The notes below the pieces were generated by a model. It was given only the letters and a program-made list of their open reading frames with translations, did no database searches and was not told the origin of the DNA. A stretch of 12,762 nt of DNA, from positions 1-12,762 of the forward strand of contig JAEOTN010000321.1 in the NCBI GenBank assembly GCA_016839865.1, read 5' to 3'. Position numbers and translations under genes: made by a program. Below are positions 6,238 through 12,521 of this stretch, piece by piece. Numbering within the stretch: the stretch's first letter is position 1; every line of letters starts with the position of its first letter. This DNA is from Promethearchaeota archaeon. GTDB taxonomy: Archaea; Asgardarchaeota; Lokiarchaeia; Sigynarchaeales; MK-D1.

Positions 6238-7446
6238 TTAGGAATACAAATTCCGAGGAACTTTTTTCTTGGAAAGAACTTTTTCCAATGCTTGTTCAAA
6301 ATCACTCTGTGAAATTATTTTCTTCTTCTCACGAATTGCAATCATTCCAGCTTCGATACAAATCGCGTTTATCTCAGCACCTGTGGCATTATCGGTTTTT
6401 TGCACAAGGAACTTAAAATTTACATCTTTATCTAATTTCAAGTTTTTTGAATGAATCTTAAAGATCTGAAGACGGTCTTCTTCAAGAGGAATCGGGAATT
6501 TTATAATTCGGTCGAATCGTCCCGGTCGTAATAATGCAGGATCCAAAATGTCAAAGCGATTTGTCGCTGCGATAATTCTTACATCTCCACGATCATCAAA
6601 TCCATCTAATTCTGAAAGCAATTGCATAAGAGTTCGTTGTACTTCACGGTCTCCCGAAGTCGCTACTTGTAATCTTTGGCTCCCAATTGCATCTAATTCA
6701 TCAATAAAGATTATTGAGGGTGATTTTTTCCTGGCTAGTTGGAATATCTCTCTTACTAATCGAGCTCCTTCCCCAATGAATTTTTGAACTAGCTCAGAAC
6801 CGATGATACGAATAAACCGTGCTTTAGTTGCATTAGCTACAGCTTTGGCAGTAAGAGTTTTTCCAGTTCCGGGTTCACCATATAATAATACTCCTTTGGG
6901 AGGTTTTACACCGACGCTTTCAAATAGCTCCGGATATAGTAAGGGAAGCTCGACAGTCTCCTTGACTTCTTGGAGCTGTTCTTCTAATCCACCAATATCA
7001 TCATAAGTTATTTCTGGGATTTGGTCCGCTAACTCCATACCCTGCACAAGAGGGTCAGTACTTTCGGGCATTACTTCCATAACTGCAAAATTCCGTTGAT
7101 TAAGTGCTACCCGCATTCCAGGTTCCATATCTTTGGTTCCAATCTTCCGGGATACATTTACAACAAATAATGGTCCTGTTGAACTCTTCACAACTACACG
7201 ATTATCCTCTAGTATGTCGGTAATGGTTGCTCCAATTAAAGGAGGTTGCCTTAATCGATCTAGTTCATTACGTAAGGTGTGTAATTCTTTATCTAACCGT
7301 AATCGCTCAGTTTCGAGGAGTTGTTTTTCTGTTTCTAAAGATCGTAATCTGCGCTCTAAATGTCGAGTATATGTGATCAAGTAATTATCGTTCGCTCGTT
7401 TCTCCTCATCCTCAGGTTCGTCACGGTTTTTCTTTAAAGTACTCAT
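6238..7446 (-). CDS. pan: Proteasome-activating nucleotidase (PAN)
   Basis: A hexameric AAA+ ATPase that unfolds proteins and feeds them into the 20S proteasome, 402 residues, normal for the family. An N-terminal coiled coil (about 25-66) is followed by an OB domain (about 68-128). The AAA+ module carries Walker A GEPGTGKT (190-197), the aromatic-hydrophobic-Gly pore loop F223-I224-G225, Walker B IIFIDE (245-250), sensor-1 N296 in AATNR, and arginine fingers R307 and R310 in RPGRFDR. The last three residues, Leu-Tyr-Ser, form an HbYX motif, which docks between 20S alpha subunits and opens the gate, so it should be functional. It is the first gene of the minus-strand train and is divergent from aMBF1. 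No proteasome subunit gene lies in the window. Confidence 0.96.
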   Translation of the reverse strand: MSTLKKNRDEPEDEEKRANDNYLITYTRHLERRLRSLETEKQLLETERLRLDKELHTLRNELDRLRQPPLIGATITDILEDNRVVVKSSTGPLFVVNVSRKIGTKDMEPGMRVALNQRNFAVMEVMPESTDPLVQGMELADQIPEITYDDIGGLEEQLQEVKETVELPLLYPELFESVGVKPPKGVLLYGEPGTGKTLTAKAVANATKARFIRIIGSELVQKFIGEGARLVREIFQLARKKSPSIIFIDELDAIGSQRLQVATSGDREVQRTLMQLLSELDGFDDRGDVRIIAATNRFDILDPALLRPGRFDRIIKFPIPLEEDRLQIFKIHSKNLKLDKDVNFKFLVQKTDNATGAEINAICIEAGMIAIREKKKIISQSDFEQALEKVLSKKKVPRNLYS

Positions 7447-7483
7447 TTTTCTAACTTCAGATGTTTGTTTTAGTAGAGGACCA

Positions 7484-7513
7484 ATTACTCTTGTACCTAT
7501 TACCCTTGTAGTT
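7484..7513. repeat. Imperfect 15-base direct repeat upstream of pan
   Basis: Two adjacent copies, ATTACTCTTGTACCT (7484-7498) and ATTACCCTTGTAGTT (7499-7513), share 12 of 15 bases. They sit 38-67 bases before the pan ATG. A TATA-like stretch for pan at about 7521-7535 (minus) would put transcription start inside the repeats, so they could be a regulator site. Function not shown. Confidence 0.35.
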
Positions 7514-7625
7514 TCCAGACTTTTAATCTTAAGTTTTGCAAGATTTTTGGAATATTTTTAATAACGTTTAGTCTCTAAAATGAAAAAGAAAGAATGCCTA
7601 TTTATTTTTTGGTTGTTATCCTAAA

Positions 7626-7659
7626 ACAAAATCGAGACATCTTCATGTTGGGATTTTGT
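7626..7659. promoter_or_regulatory. Inverted repeat upstream of aMBF1
   Basis: Perfect 8-base arms, ACAAAATC (7626-7633) and GATTTTGT (7652-7659), are separated by 18 bases. They lie just upstream of the aMBF1 TATA-like elements. This could be an operator for a dimeric regulator acting on the divergent pan/MBF1 promoters. Chance is not excluded in AT-rich sequence. Confidence 0.3.
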
Positions 7660-7673
7660 CCTTTCCACAAATT

Positions 7674-7717
7674 ACTTAAAAAATCCAATCCTTATTTAAA
7701 TCACCCGGAGTAGGAGA
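7674..7717 (+). promoter_or_regulatory. Promoter and ribosome binding site for aMBF1-hflX
   Basis: Two TATA-like elements are visible: ACTTAAAAAAT (7674-7684) and TTATTTAAAT (7692-7701). The first would give a leader of about 20 bases that contains the purine-rich AGGAGA (7712-7717), well spaced from the ATG at 7726. The second would give an almost leaderless transcript. The first is favoured because a binding site is present. Confidence 0.45.
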
Positions 7718-7725
7718 GATATCTT

Positions 7726-8286
7726 ATGCCTTATACTTGTGAATTATGCGGTGAACCCACCGATCAAAAGATTATGCGAACAATTGAGGGTGTAAAAATG
7801 CTCGTGTGTCGTAATTGCATGATGATGGGAGAGAAACCCAAGTCTGAAATACGACCATCACAGGTACAGAAAAAACCCCCCCAATATTATCTAGATAAAC
7901 CACAATATACACCACGACCTAAGACAACGCAATCGCCACCCCAAAGAAGTAAACCCACTTTAAAAAAGCCAAAAAATGCACCAATTGATAGACTTAAATT
8001 GGTAGAAAATTATCGAAATGTCTTGAAAAAAATACGTAGAGACAATGATATGGATCAGGGAGAATTTTCCAATTCAGTTGGAATTACTCATACAAGTTAT
8101 CGACATATAGAATCAGGTAAATTAGAACTGACCATTCAAGAAGCAAGACGCATCGAGAAAAAATATGAAGTGGAGCTAACGGAATTCGTTTCAGATTACG
8201 AAGAAGACGTATATGATCAGTATCTGCACCAAGAGAAATCCTCTGGTTCGACCCTCGGAGATGTTTACCTTAAAAAGAAAAAATAA
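7726..8286 (+). CDS. Archaeal multiprotein bridging factor 1 (aMBF1)
   Basis: A protein of 186 residues with an N-terminal zinc ribbon (C5, C8, C28 and C31 as two CxxC pairs), a long Pro/Lys-rich disordered linker (about 36-88), and a Cro-type helix-turn-helix (about 93-155, with RDNDMDQGEFSNSVGITHTS and HIESGKLELTIQEARRIEKK). It ends in TLGDVYLKKKK, typical of archaeal MBF1. In eukaryotes MBF1/EDF1 was first described as a transcription coactivator and later as a factor on collided ribosomes. From memory, aMBF1 associates with the small ribosomal subunit. The linker is longer than in many family members. The gene's last 26 bases overlap the preferred hflX start, which couples the two. Confidence 0.93.
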   Translation: MPYTCELCGEPTDQKIMRTIEGVKMLVCRNCMMMGEKPKSEIRPSQVQKKPPQYYLDKPQYTPRPKTTQSPPQRSKPTLKKPKNAPIDRLKLVENYRNVLKKIRRDNDMDQGEFSNSVGITHTSYRHIESGKLELTIQEARRIEKKYEVELTEFVSDYEEDVYDQYLHQEKSSGSTLGDVYLKKKK

Positions 8287-9493
8287 AATTGCAATTGTGA
8301 TTCAAGGTATCCACAAGTCTATACCAGCTTACGATAAGGACGAATTCGAGGGACTAGCAAAGGCTGCTGGATATACAATTATCCATTTTTACTCTCAGAA
8401 CTTAAAGAAAATAAACTCAAAATATCTTCTTGGTACTGGCAAACTCAAAGAAATTGCGGATAATCAAATCACTGATCTTTCAAACTATATCGATAGTTTC
8501 GCCACAAAAATCGAAAAACGTCGAGAAGAAGATCTCGTTTACTTGTTTATGAATCGTTTAAAGCCCAACCATATACGAAACATCTCTGGTGCTCTACGAA
8601 CTAAAGTAATTGACAGAGATTTACTAATTTTAGAGATATTTGAAGCTCATGCAAATACCCGTGAGTCAAAAATCCAAATAAAACTCGCACGTATGTACCT
8701 CGAAGCCTCCCGAAAGCAAAAGGAGGTATCAGCAAAGCTAGTTACGGAAAGACAAGGAAGAGATTTCATGGGGAAAGGATTTGGTGCGTTTGAAGCCTAT
8801 AAAAGATCAATTCGAGAACAACGAAAAAACCTATTAATTGAGTTGGACACGATCCGAAAACAGCGACATTTGCGCAGAAAGTCACGTAGCGATATGTATG
8901 CAGCATCTATTGTCGGATATACAAACGCTGGAAAAACAACTTTACTTAATACAGCAAAAGGATTGGATCTTGAAACCAAAGACAGTCCATTTACCACTGT
9001 TACTACAACTACACGTAGTATTCAAGTAAATGATGAAAAAATGTTGTTATCTGACACTGTAGGATTTGTGTATGATATACCTCATGAAATCATTGATGCT
9101 TTTCTTTCTACATTAGAAGAAGTTGCGTATGCGAATTGCATTATTTTGACTTTAGATATTTCTGATACAATTGGTAGAATTTTTCAAAAACTTCAGACCA
9201 CCTTTGAAGTGCTGGTTACGATTGGAGCGCTTAATATTCCTATTCTATATTTTTTAAATAAAATTGATAAAATTGAGCCAGATGATTTTGCAGTTAAGCG
9301 AACCCAACTGCTGAAAATATTGCCTGAAAATTCTGTAATCCATTTTGGTTCTGCTCTAGAAAAAGAGACTGTAAAAAAACTTGGTAAAAAACTATATGAT
9401 ATAAGAAAATCTCTCATCTCATCAACCAAAATACTTACTCAAGAAAACTTGATGGACATAGTAGATAAGATAAAGGTCGTTAACAAATCCTAA
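8261..9493 (+). CDS. hflX: HflX-type ribosome-associated GTPase
   Basis: A translational GTPase of 410 residues. HflX binds large ribosomal subunits and in bacteria splits stalled 70S ribosomes. An N-terminal nucleotide-binding-like domain (about 5-130, with SKYLLGTGKLKEIADNQI) leads into a helical linker holding FMGKGFGAFEAYKRSI (169-184), the archaeal variant of the bacterial GPGETQLE segment. The G domain has G1 GYTNAGKTTLLN (219-230), G2 around PFTTVTTTTRS (243-253), G3 DTVGF (265-269), G4 NKID (333-336) and G5 GSA (363-365). The frame is open from 8213, but ATG 8261 puts the conserved KIAIVIQGI near the N-terminus and is chosen. It overlaps aMBF1 by 26 bases. Its stop codon overlaps that of the convergent patatin gene. 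Confidence 0.93.
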   Translation: MFTLKRKNKIAIVIQGIHKSIPAYDKDEFEGLAKAAGYTIIHFYSQNLKKINSKYLLGTGKLKEIADNQITDLSNYIDSFATKIEKRREEDLVYLFMNRLKPNHIRNISGALRTKVIDRDLLILEIFEAHANTRESKIQIKLARMYLEASRKQKEVSAKLVTERQGRDFMGKGFGAFEAYKRSIREQRKNLLIELDTIRKQRHLRRKSRSDMYAASIVGYTNAGKTTLLNTAKGLDLETKDSPFTTVTTTTRSIQVNDEKMLLSDTVGFVYDIPHEIIDAFLSTLEEVAYANCIILTLDISDTIGRIFQKLQTTFEVLVTIGALNIPILYFLNKIDKIEPDDFAVKRTQLLKILPENSVIHFGSALEKETVKKLGKKLYDIRKSLISSTKILTQENLMDIVDKIKVVNKS

Positions 9494-10341
9494 GTATGGG
9501 TATGAATAGGTCGTACTTTAGGAATTACATCTTTTGCTGTTAGCATCCCAGCATCCAGCCATTCTCTAGCTTGATTGTATCCGCGTTCAATTAATTCTGG
9601 GGTTTTCGAAAAATCGTGGGATCCCACTTCTAATGGGCAAATACTCGGTATTATTCGGAGATCAACAGAAGGTTGATATATATTCAAATCCAACTCGACT
9701 CTTTTATGAACTAAATAATCCGAACTAGTCATTGCCATCTCAATTACAGACTTTGGAGCTTCCTTTCTAGCACATGTATATCCTGCAGTTAAAACGATCA
9801 CTCGCTCTGCTCCATTTTCAACTGCAATTGAAATTGGTGTGTTATTTAAAACTCCACCATCCACCAATGTATGTCTTCCTATCTCAACAGGAGGGAAAAC
9901 CATTGGAATGGCTGCGGATGCTAAAATCGCAGGAACAGCTGGACCGCTAGAAAACACAACCTCTTCCCCTGTATTAATATCCATTGTAACAACAAATATT
10001 GGAATTTGTGTATCTTCCAAATTTTGAATAGGAATATTATCTTGTATCAATTTACGCAGTGCATCCGGTTTGATAAGGTGATTTTTTTTTATTAGACCTA
10101 TTACCGAATATAGGAGGTTTTTAGGAAACACATTGGTTTTATTTGTCTCTAACCATACATTTTCTAGTTGTAGAACTCCTTCCAAAGTGGGTTTAGAAGC
10201 ATAATATGTGCCATTTAAAGATCCTACTGAAGCTCCAACAGCCAAATCCGCTTTAACTCCATCTTCTACCAATGCTTTTAACATGCCTACCTCTATGGCC
10301 CCAAGAGATCCTCCACCCGGAAATATGAAAGCAGTTCTCAA
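9490..10341 (-). CDS. Patatin-like phospholipase / esterase
   Basis: A serine hydrolase with a Ser-Asp dyad, 283 residues, of the bacterial-type RssA/YchK-like group. It has the oxyanion-hole turn GGGSLGAIEVG (9-19), the nucleophile elbow GASVG with S38, the helix SGPAVPAILASAAIPMVFPP (132-151), and catalytic D161 in DGG (161-163). The conserved sites look intact. There is no signal peptide, so the protein is probably cytoplasmic or peripheral on the membrane. It would deacylate lipids or other esters. Because archaeal membranes are ether-linked, its substrate is unclear. The start is TTG (10339-10341), which places the glycine turn near the N-terminus as usual and is preceded by GTGGAG at good spacing. 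It converges on hflX with overlapping stop codons and lies 137 bases after a membrane-protein gene. Confidence 0.92.
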   Translation of the reverse strand: MRTAFIFPGGGSLGAIEVGMLKALVEDGVKADLAVGASVGSLNGTYYASKPTLEGVLQLENVWLETNKTNVFPKNLLYSVIGLIKKNHLIKPDALRKLIQDNIPIQNLEDTQIPIFVVTMDINTGEEVVFSSGPAVPAILASAAIPMVFPPVEIGRHTLVDGGVLNNTPISIAVENGAERVIVLTAGYTCARKEAPKSVIEMAMTSSDYLVHKRVELDLNIYQPSVDLRIIPSICPLEVGSHDFSKTPELIERGYNQAREWLDAGMLTAKDVIPKVRPIHTHT

Positions 10342-10382
10342 GTATTCTCCACTCTATTGAGTCTAACTTACCAAATTTATCC

Positions 10383-10395
10383 AATTTTTAAAAAA
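10383..10395 (-). promoter_or_regulatory. TATA-like element for the patatin gene
   Basis: The minus strand reads TTTTTAAAAATTG, a plausible TATA box. It would start transcription about 22 bases before the TTG start codon, leaving room for the GTGGAG binding site. It suggests the lipase has its own promoter. Confidence 0.4.
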
Positions 10396-10462
10396 TTCTC
10401 ATTGCAAAAAGTATGATGGTTTGCATTATCGGTTTTAGGAAATAGGTACATATTGATAATTT

Positions 10463-10472
10463 AGAAAAAAAC
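10463..10472 (-). terminator. U-tract after the four-helix membrane-protein gene
   Basis: The minus strand carries a run of seven T (CTGTTTTTTTCT context) about 8 bases after the stop codon at 10479. It is a likely archaeal U-tract terminator separating this gene from the patatin gene. Confidence 0.45.
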
Positions 10473-10478
10473 AGAATT

Positions 10479-10946
10479 TTATGTGTGAATTTTTGCATAT
10501 TGACGGGCAATTCTTTTCACATTGATTTTTCGTTTAATAGGTGGAACTTTTTGTTGTTGTCGGATGACTATATAGAGCAAATAATAAGCTCCTGCTTCTA
10601 TTCCTATTACTATTAAGGTCATCCAAAAGTACGATACAGCAAATCCCATCAATGCTCCAATAATTGAGAGTATAGTTAAGAATATTGTAGCTGCCCTTCC
10701 ATCTCGTTTAACTTCTAAGTTTAAATGGTCTAAGATGGAGGTTTCTAATCCAAAATACAAGCGATTAGCAATTAATGCGGTGAAGAAAGCCCATCCCACC
10801 ATGACTGCTCTTGGAATGTCAAACAAGGCAATGAAAGGATAATATATGATTGCAAATGCAATCGTGCCTGACATCATGTGCCCTATAGCTATGAAATCCA
10901 ACAGTGCGATGGCTTTCGTATCTGATACGGATGATGATGCGGACAT
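10479..10946 (-). CDS. Four-helix integral membrane protein of unknown function
   Basis: A protein of 155 residues that I do not recognise. A short polar N-terminus (1-12, MSASSSVSDTK) is followed by hydrophobic segments at about 16-41, 47-66, 86-106 and 108-128. The loop after the second segment is polar and charged (ETSILDHLNLEVKRDGR, 68-84). The C-terminal tail (about 129-155) is strongly basic (KRK, KR, RQYAK), so by the positive-inside rule it is probably cytoplasmic. Acidic and histidine residues near the first helix (D17, H23) could matter but fit no known motif. The ATG is preceded by one of the clearest ribosome binding sites in the window. The gene reads divergently from the PadR-fusion gene across a long non-coding stretch. 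Confidence 0.78.
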   Translation of the reverse strand: MSASSSVSDTKAIALLDFIAIGHMMSGTIAFAIIYYPFIALFDIPRAVMVGWAFFTALIANRLYFGLETSILDHLNLEVKRDGRAATIFLTILSIIGALMGFAVSYFWMTLIVIGIEAGAYYLLYIVIRQQQKVPPIKRKINVKRIARQYAKIHT

Positions 10947-10951
10947 GAGTT

Positions 10952-10961
10952 ATTCCTCCTT
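10952..10961 (-). promoter_or_regulatory. Strong Shine-Dalgarno site for the four-helix membrane protein
   Basis: The minus strand reads AAGGAGGAAT five bases before the ATG at 10944-10946. It is a near-perfect match to the 16S rRNA tail. It is much stronger than the sites of most neighbours, which supports the chosen start and suggests efficient translation. Confidence 0.7.
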
Positions 10962-11192
10962 GTATAGTAGGAAATGGATAGATATTTGATTGTTGGGCTC
11001 CAGCAGTTAGTAAGTTCGCATGATGGAGCAATTTATGGCTAATTTTTTCTAGGTATCTTAGCGACGGTAAAGGAGATTCGGTTTATTTTTCCGCCCAAAT
11101 CAGTGGGAAACGTTACCATTTTTGGAAGGAATAGTTCGTTTTTGTATCTACTGAGTGTTTTTCTCAGCATATCTCCCTTCTAGGTAGTAAGT

Positions 11193-11220
11193 GAGCTATG
11201 TATATTTTTTGATATAGCTC
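11193..11220. repeat. Inverted repeat GAGCTAT/ATAGCTC
   Basis: Perfect 7-base arms flank a 14-base T-rich loop. As RNA it would form a modest hairpin, and as DNA it could bind a dimer. It is not next to an obvious start codon on either side. Confidence 0.35.
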
Positions 11221-11354
11221 TATCCATTTCAAATAATATAGTAAGAGTGGCAATATAAATCCATCCTCATGATTATTCATGTTTTCTCCCAAAATAGTGT
11301 AAAATTAGAAGAGTTATAGTTTAATTGAATGAATATCTCTTTGTTTAACTGTTT

Positions 11355-11398
11355 ATTGATATAAATCAATGTAATTAAGAACTTAATTAATTCTTAAT
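11355..11398. promoter_or_regulatory. Two adjacent palindromes upstream of the PadR-fusion gene
   Basis: The first is ATTGAT-4 bases-ATCAAT (11355-11370). The second is ATTAAGAA-9 bases-TTCTTAAT (11374-11398), with perfect 8-base arms. The second leads into a TATA-like TTAATAAAAG (11394-11403). Together they look like operator sites around the promoter, though AT-rich sequence makes chance palindromes more likely. Confidence 0.4.
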
Positions 11399-11420
11399 AA
11401 AAGCTAGTTGTATTTTACTT

Positions 11421-11438
11421 TTGATAGTTAGCTATCAA
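11421..11438. promoter_or_regulatory. Palindromic candidate operator TTGATAG-N4-CTATCAA
   Basis: Perfect 7-base arms around TTAG lie 39 bases before the GTG start of the PadR-fusion gene. With a TATA box at about 11394-11403, transcription would begin inside this palindrome, the right place for repression. PadR-family proteins often repress their own genes, so autoregulation is a reasonable inference. Confidence 0.45.
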
Positions 11439-11476
11439 GAATTAACAATTTAAGTATTGCATAACTCTAGGATCAA

Positions 11477-12367
11477 GTGCCAACTGAAGAAAAATCCCGA
11501 AGACAGAAAAAAGAGAAAGAGCTCAAACATTTAAACTGGCTTCAACAAAGGATAGTAGATTTATTGTGGTGCCAAAAACGGCTATATGGGAAAGAAATCG
11601 CAAACATCTTAGCATATGAACATCAAGATTCAGAGCATATCCGCTCAGGTCAGTTATATCCTGCACTTAGAAAGCTCGAACGAGGGGGATTTGTTGAATC
11701 CGAAGAGAAGAAAATTGAAAACATAAAGCATGTGATTTATTCTATCTCAGAGAAAGGGGAGTTAGAAATCGGCAAAGAATTCGCTGGTTTTTTTAAACTG
11801 ATGGATGCTACAATTGGAAAAAAAATATCTCATATATTAGATGCTTTACATGAAAACCTCGATTTTTCTGATAAGTTCTGTGTGGATTTATCTAATAGAT
11901 TTTTAGATCCGGTTACGCTTAAATTGGCCGAATTTGTAAAGCCTGATGGCAGATATATACTTCGTAAAGATAGCTATTTTGACGTAAACCTATCGGAATT
12001 TCTACAAAAGCGAATTATGACGTTTAATCACCAACACAATATTTCTATCAAAGATAAAGAAGACATTACCAAGAAAAATGTTGATGTAGCCATAGTAGCG
12101 TTTACTCTTCACGAAATTGATACAGAATGGATTCTGCCGAAGATGAAAGAAATACTCCGTGATGATGGACATGGAGTGATCATAGATATGATTAGTCTGG
12201 ATGGTCACATCATCGAAAAAGTAGTAGCTGATTTTCTTCCTAATCATCCTCAAATAGGAATTAATGTAAAAGAAATTAAGAATCAATTGGGGGATTTAGG
12301 TTTTGAAATCACATATGAAAACATTGAGGATGGAATTATTACTCTAATCTTCAAACCAGTGGTCTAA
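11477..12367 (+). CDS. PadR-type winged-helix regulator fused to a degenerate methyltransferase-like domain
   Basis: A protein of 296 residues with a GTG start. GTG is used because an in-frame TAG lies three codons upstream; TAGGAT is a weak binding site. Residues about 18-105 form a PadR winged helix: LQQRIVDLLWCQKRLYGKEI (22-41), SGQLYPALRKLERGGFVES (57-75) and a wing ending in VIYSISEKGELEI. From about 128 the protein resembles a class I SAM methyltransferase: FCVDLSNRFLDPVTLKLAEF (134-153), VDVAIVAFTLHEI (202-214), MKEILRDDGHGVIIDMI (223-239) and a terminal beta hairpin. The SAM-binding motif I, normally VDLGCGxG, is VDLSNRF here, so its glycines are missing. The C-terminal half may bind a ligand or an altered cofactor rather than methylate. 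The usual PadR dimerisation helix is replaced by this domain. Confidence 0.78.
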   Translation: MPTEEKSRRQKKEKELKHLNWLQQRIVDLLWCQKRLYGKEIANILAYEHQDSEHIRSGQLYPALRKLERGGFVESEEKKIENIKHVIYSISEKGELEIGKEFAGFFKLMDATIGKKISHILDALHENLDFSDKFCVDLSNRFLDPVTLKLAEFVKPDGRYILRKDSYFDVNLSEFLQKRIMTFNHQHNISIKDKEDITKKNVDVAIVAFTLHEIDTEWILPKMKEILRDDGHGVIIDMISLDGHIIEKVVADFLPNHPQIGINVKEIKNQLGDLGFEITYENIEDGIITLIFKPVV

Positions 12368-12417
12368 AACTCGAAATAACGAGGAAAAAAAGAGTATTTA
12401 AACCACTGATTAACTAA

Positions 12418-12423
12418 TTTTTT
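12418..12423 (+). terminator. T6 tract after the PadR-fusion gene
   Basis: A run of six T lies about 50 bases after the stop codon at 12365-12367 and before the DUF2769 promoter. It is a plausible archaeal terminator, but short. Confidence 0.3.
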
Positions 12424-12433
12424 CAAAGAAGGA

Positions 12434-12443
12434 CATTTAAATT
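12434..12443 (+). promoter_or_regulatory. TATA box for the DUF2769 gene
   Basis: CATTTAAATT is a good archaeal TATA element. It would start transcription at about 12462-12468, giving a leader of about 55 bases before the ATG at 12522. The following inverted repeat (12464-12489) starts right at that predicted point. Confidence 0.4.
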
Positions 12444-12463
12444 TCTGTGAGGGAAATCCATGA

Positions 12464-12489
12464 TACTGTAGTGGATTTTCTATACAGTA
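12464..12489. promoter_or_regulatory. Inverted repeat TACTGTA/TACAGTA at the DUF2769 leader
   Basis: Perfect 7-base arms (12464-12470 and 12483-12489) flank 12 bases. A further ACTGT follows at 12495-12499. The repeat falls at the predicted transcription start, so it could be an operator or a leader hairpin. Confidence 0.4.
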
Positions 12490-12521
12490 AAACACTGTTA
12501 AAAATTTTAAAGGTTAAAAGT

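Larger units (their letters stand above)
10947..11476. other. 530-base non-coding divergent region with several inverted repeats
   Basis: No convincing gene was found on either strand. The only ATG-initiated frames I read on the plus strand are up to 16 codons and lack family features. The region holds the leader of the four-helix membrane-protein gene on the left and the promoter of the PadR fusion on the right. Inverted repeats seen are GCTCCA/TGGAGC (10997-11002 and 11024-11029), CTGAG/CTCAG (11151-11155 and 11163-11167), GAGCTAT/ATAGCTC (11193-11199 and 11214-11220) and three palindromes at 11355-11438. No tRNA cloverleaf was recognised. The middle part (about 11050-11280) is long for a promoter and could hide a small RNA or a decayed gene. 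Confidence 0.55.

Noticed and set aside
6021..6416. A 131-codon plus-strand open frame across the cupin and pan ends
   Set aside because: It lies antisense to two confident genes and has no recognisable domain.
8213..8260. An earlier HflX start inside aMBF1
   Set aside because: The added 16 residues do not fit the family. The ATG at 8261 places the conserved first strand near the N-terminus.
10819..11031. A 70-codon minus-strand frame overlapping the start of the four-helix membrane protein
   Set aside because: It is out of frame with a gene that has a strong ribosome binding site, and it shows no domain.
10991..11032. A tRNA or C/D-box-like RNA around GCTCCA...TGGAGC
   Set aside because: There is only a six-base stem with a 21-base loop. 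No cloverleaf arms, CCA end or paired C and D boxes were found.
11355..11438. A CRISPR array
   Set aside because: The palindromes differ from each other, and there are no uniform repeats with spacers.
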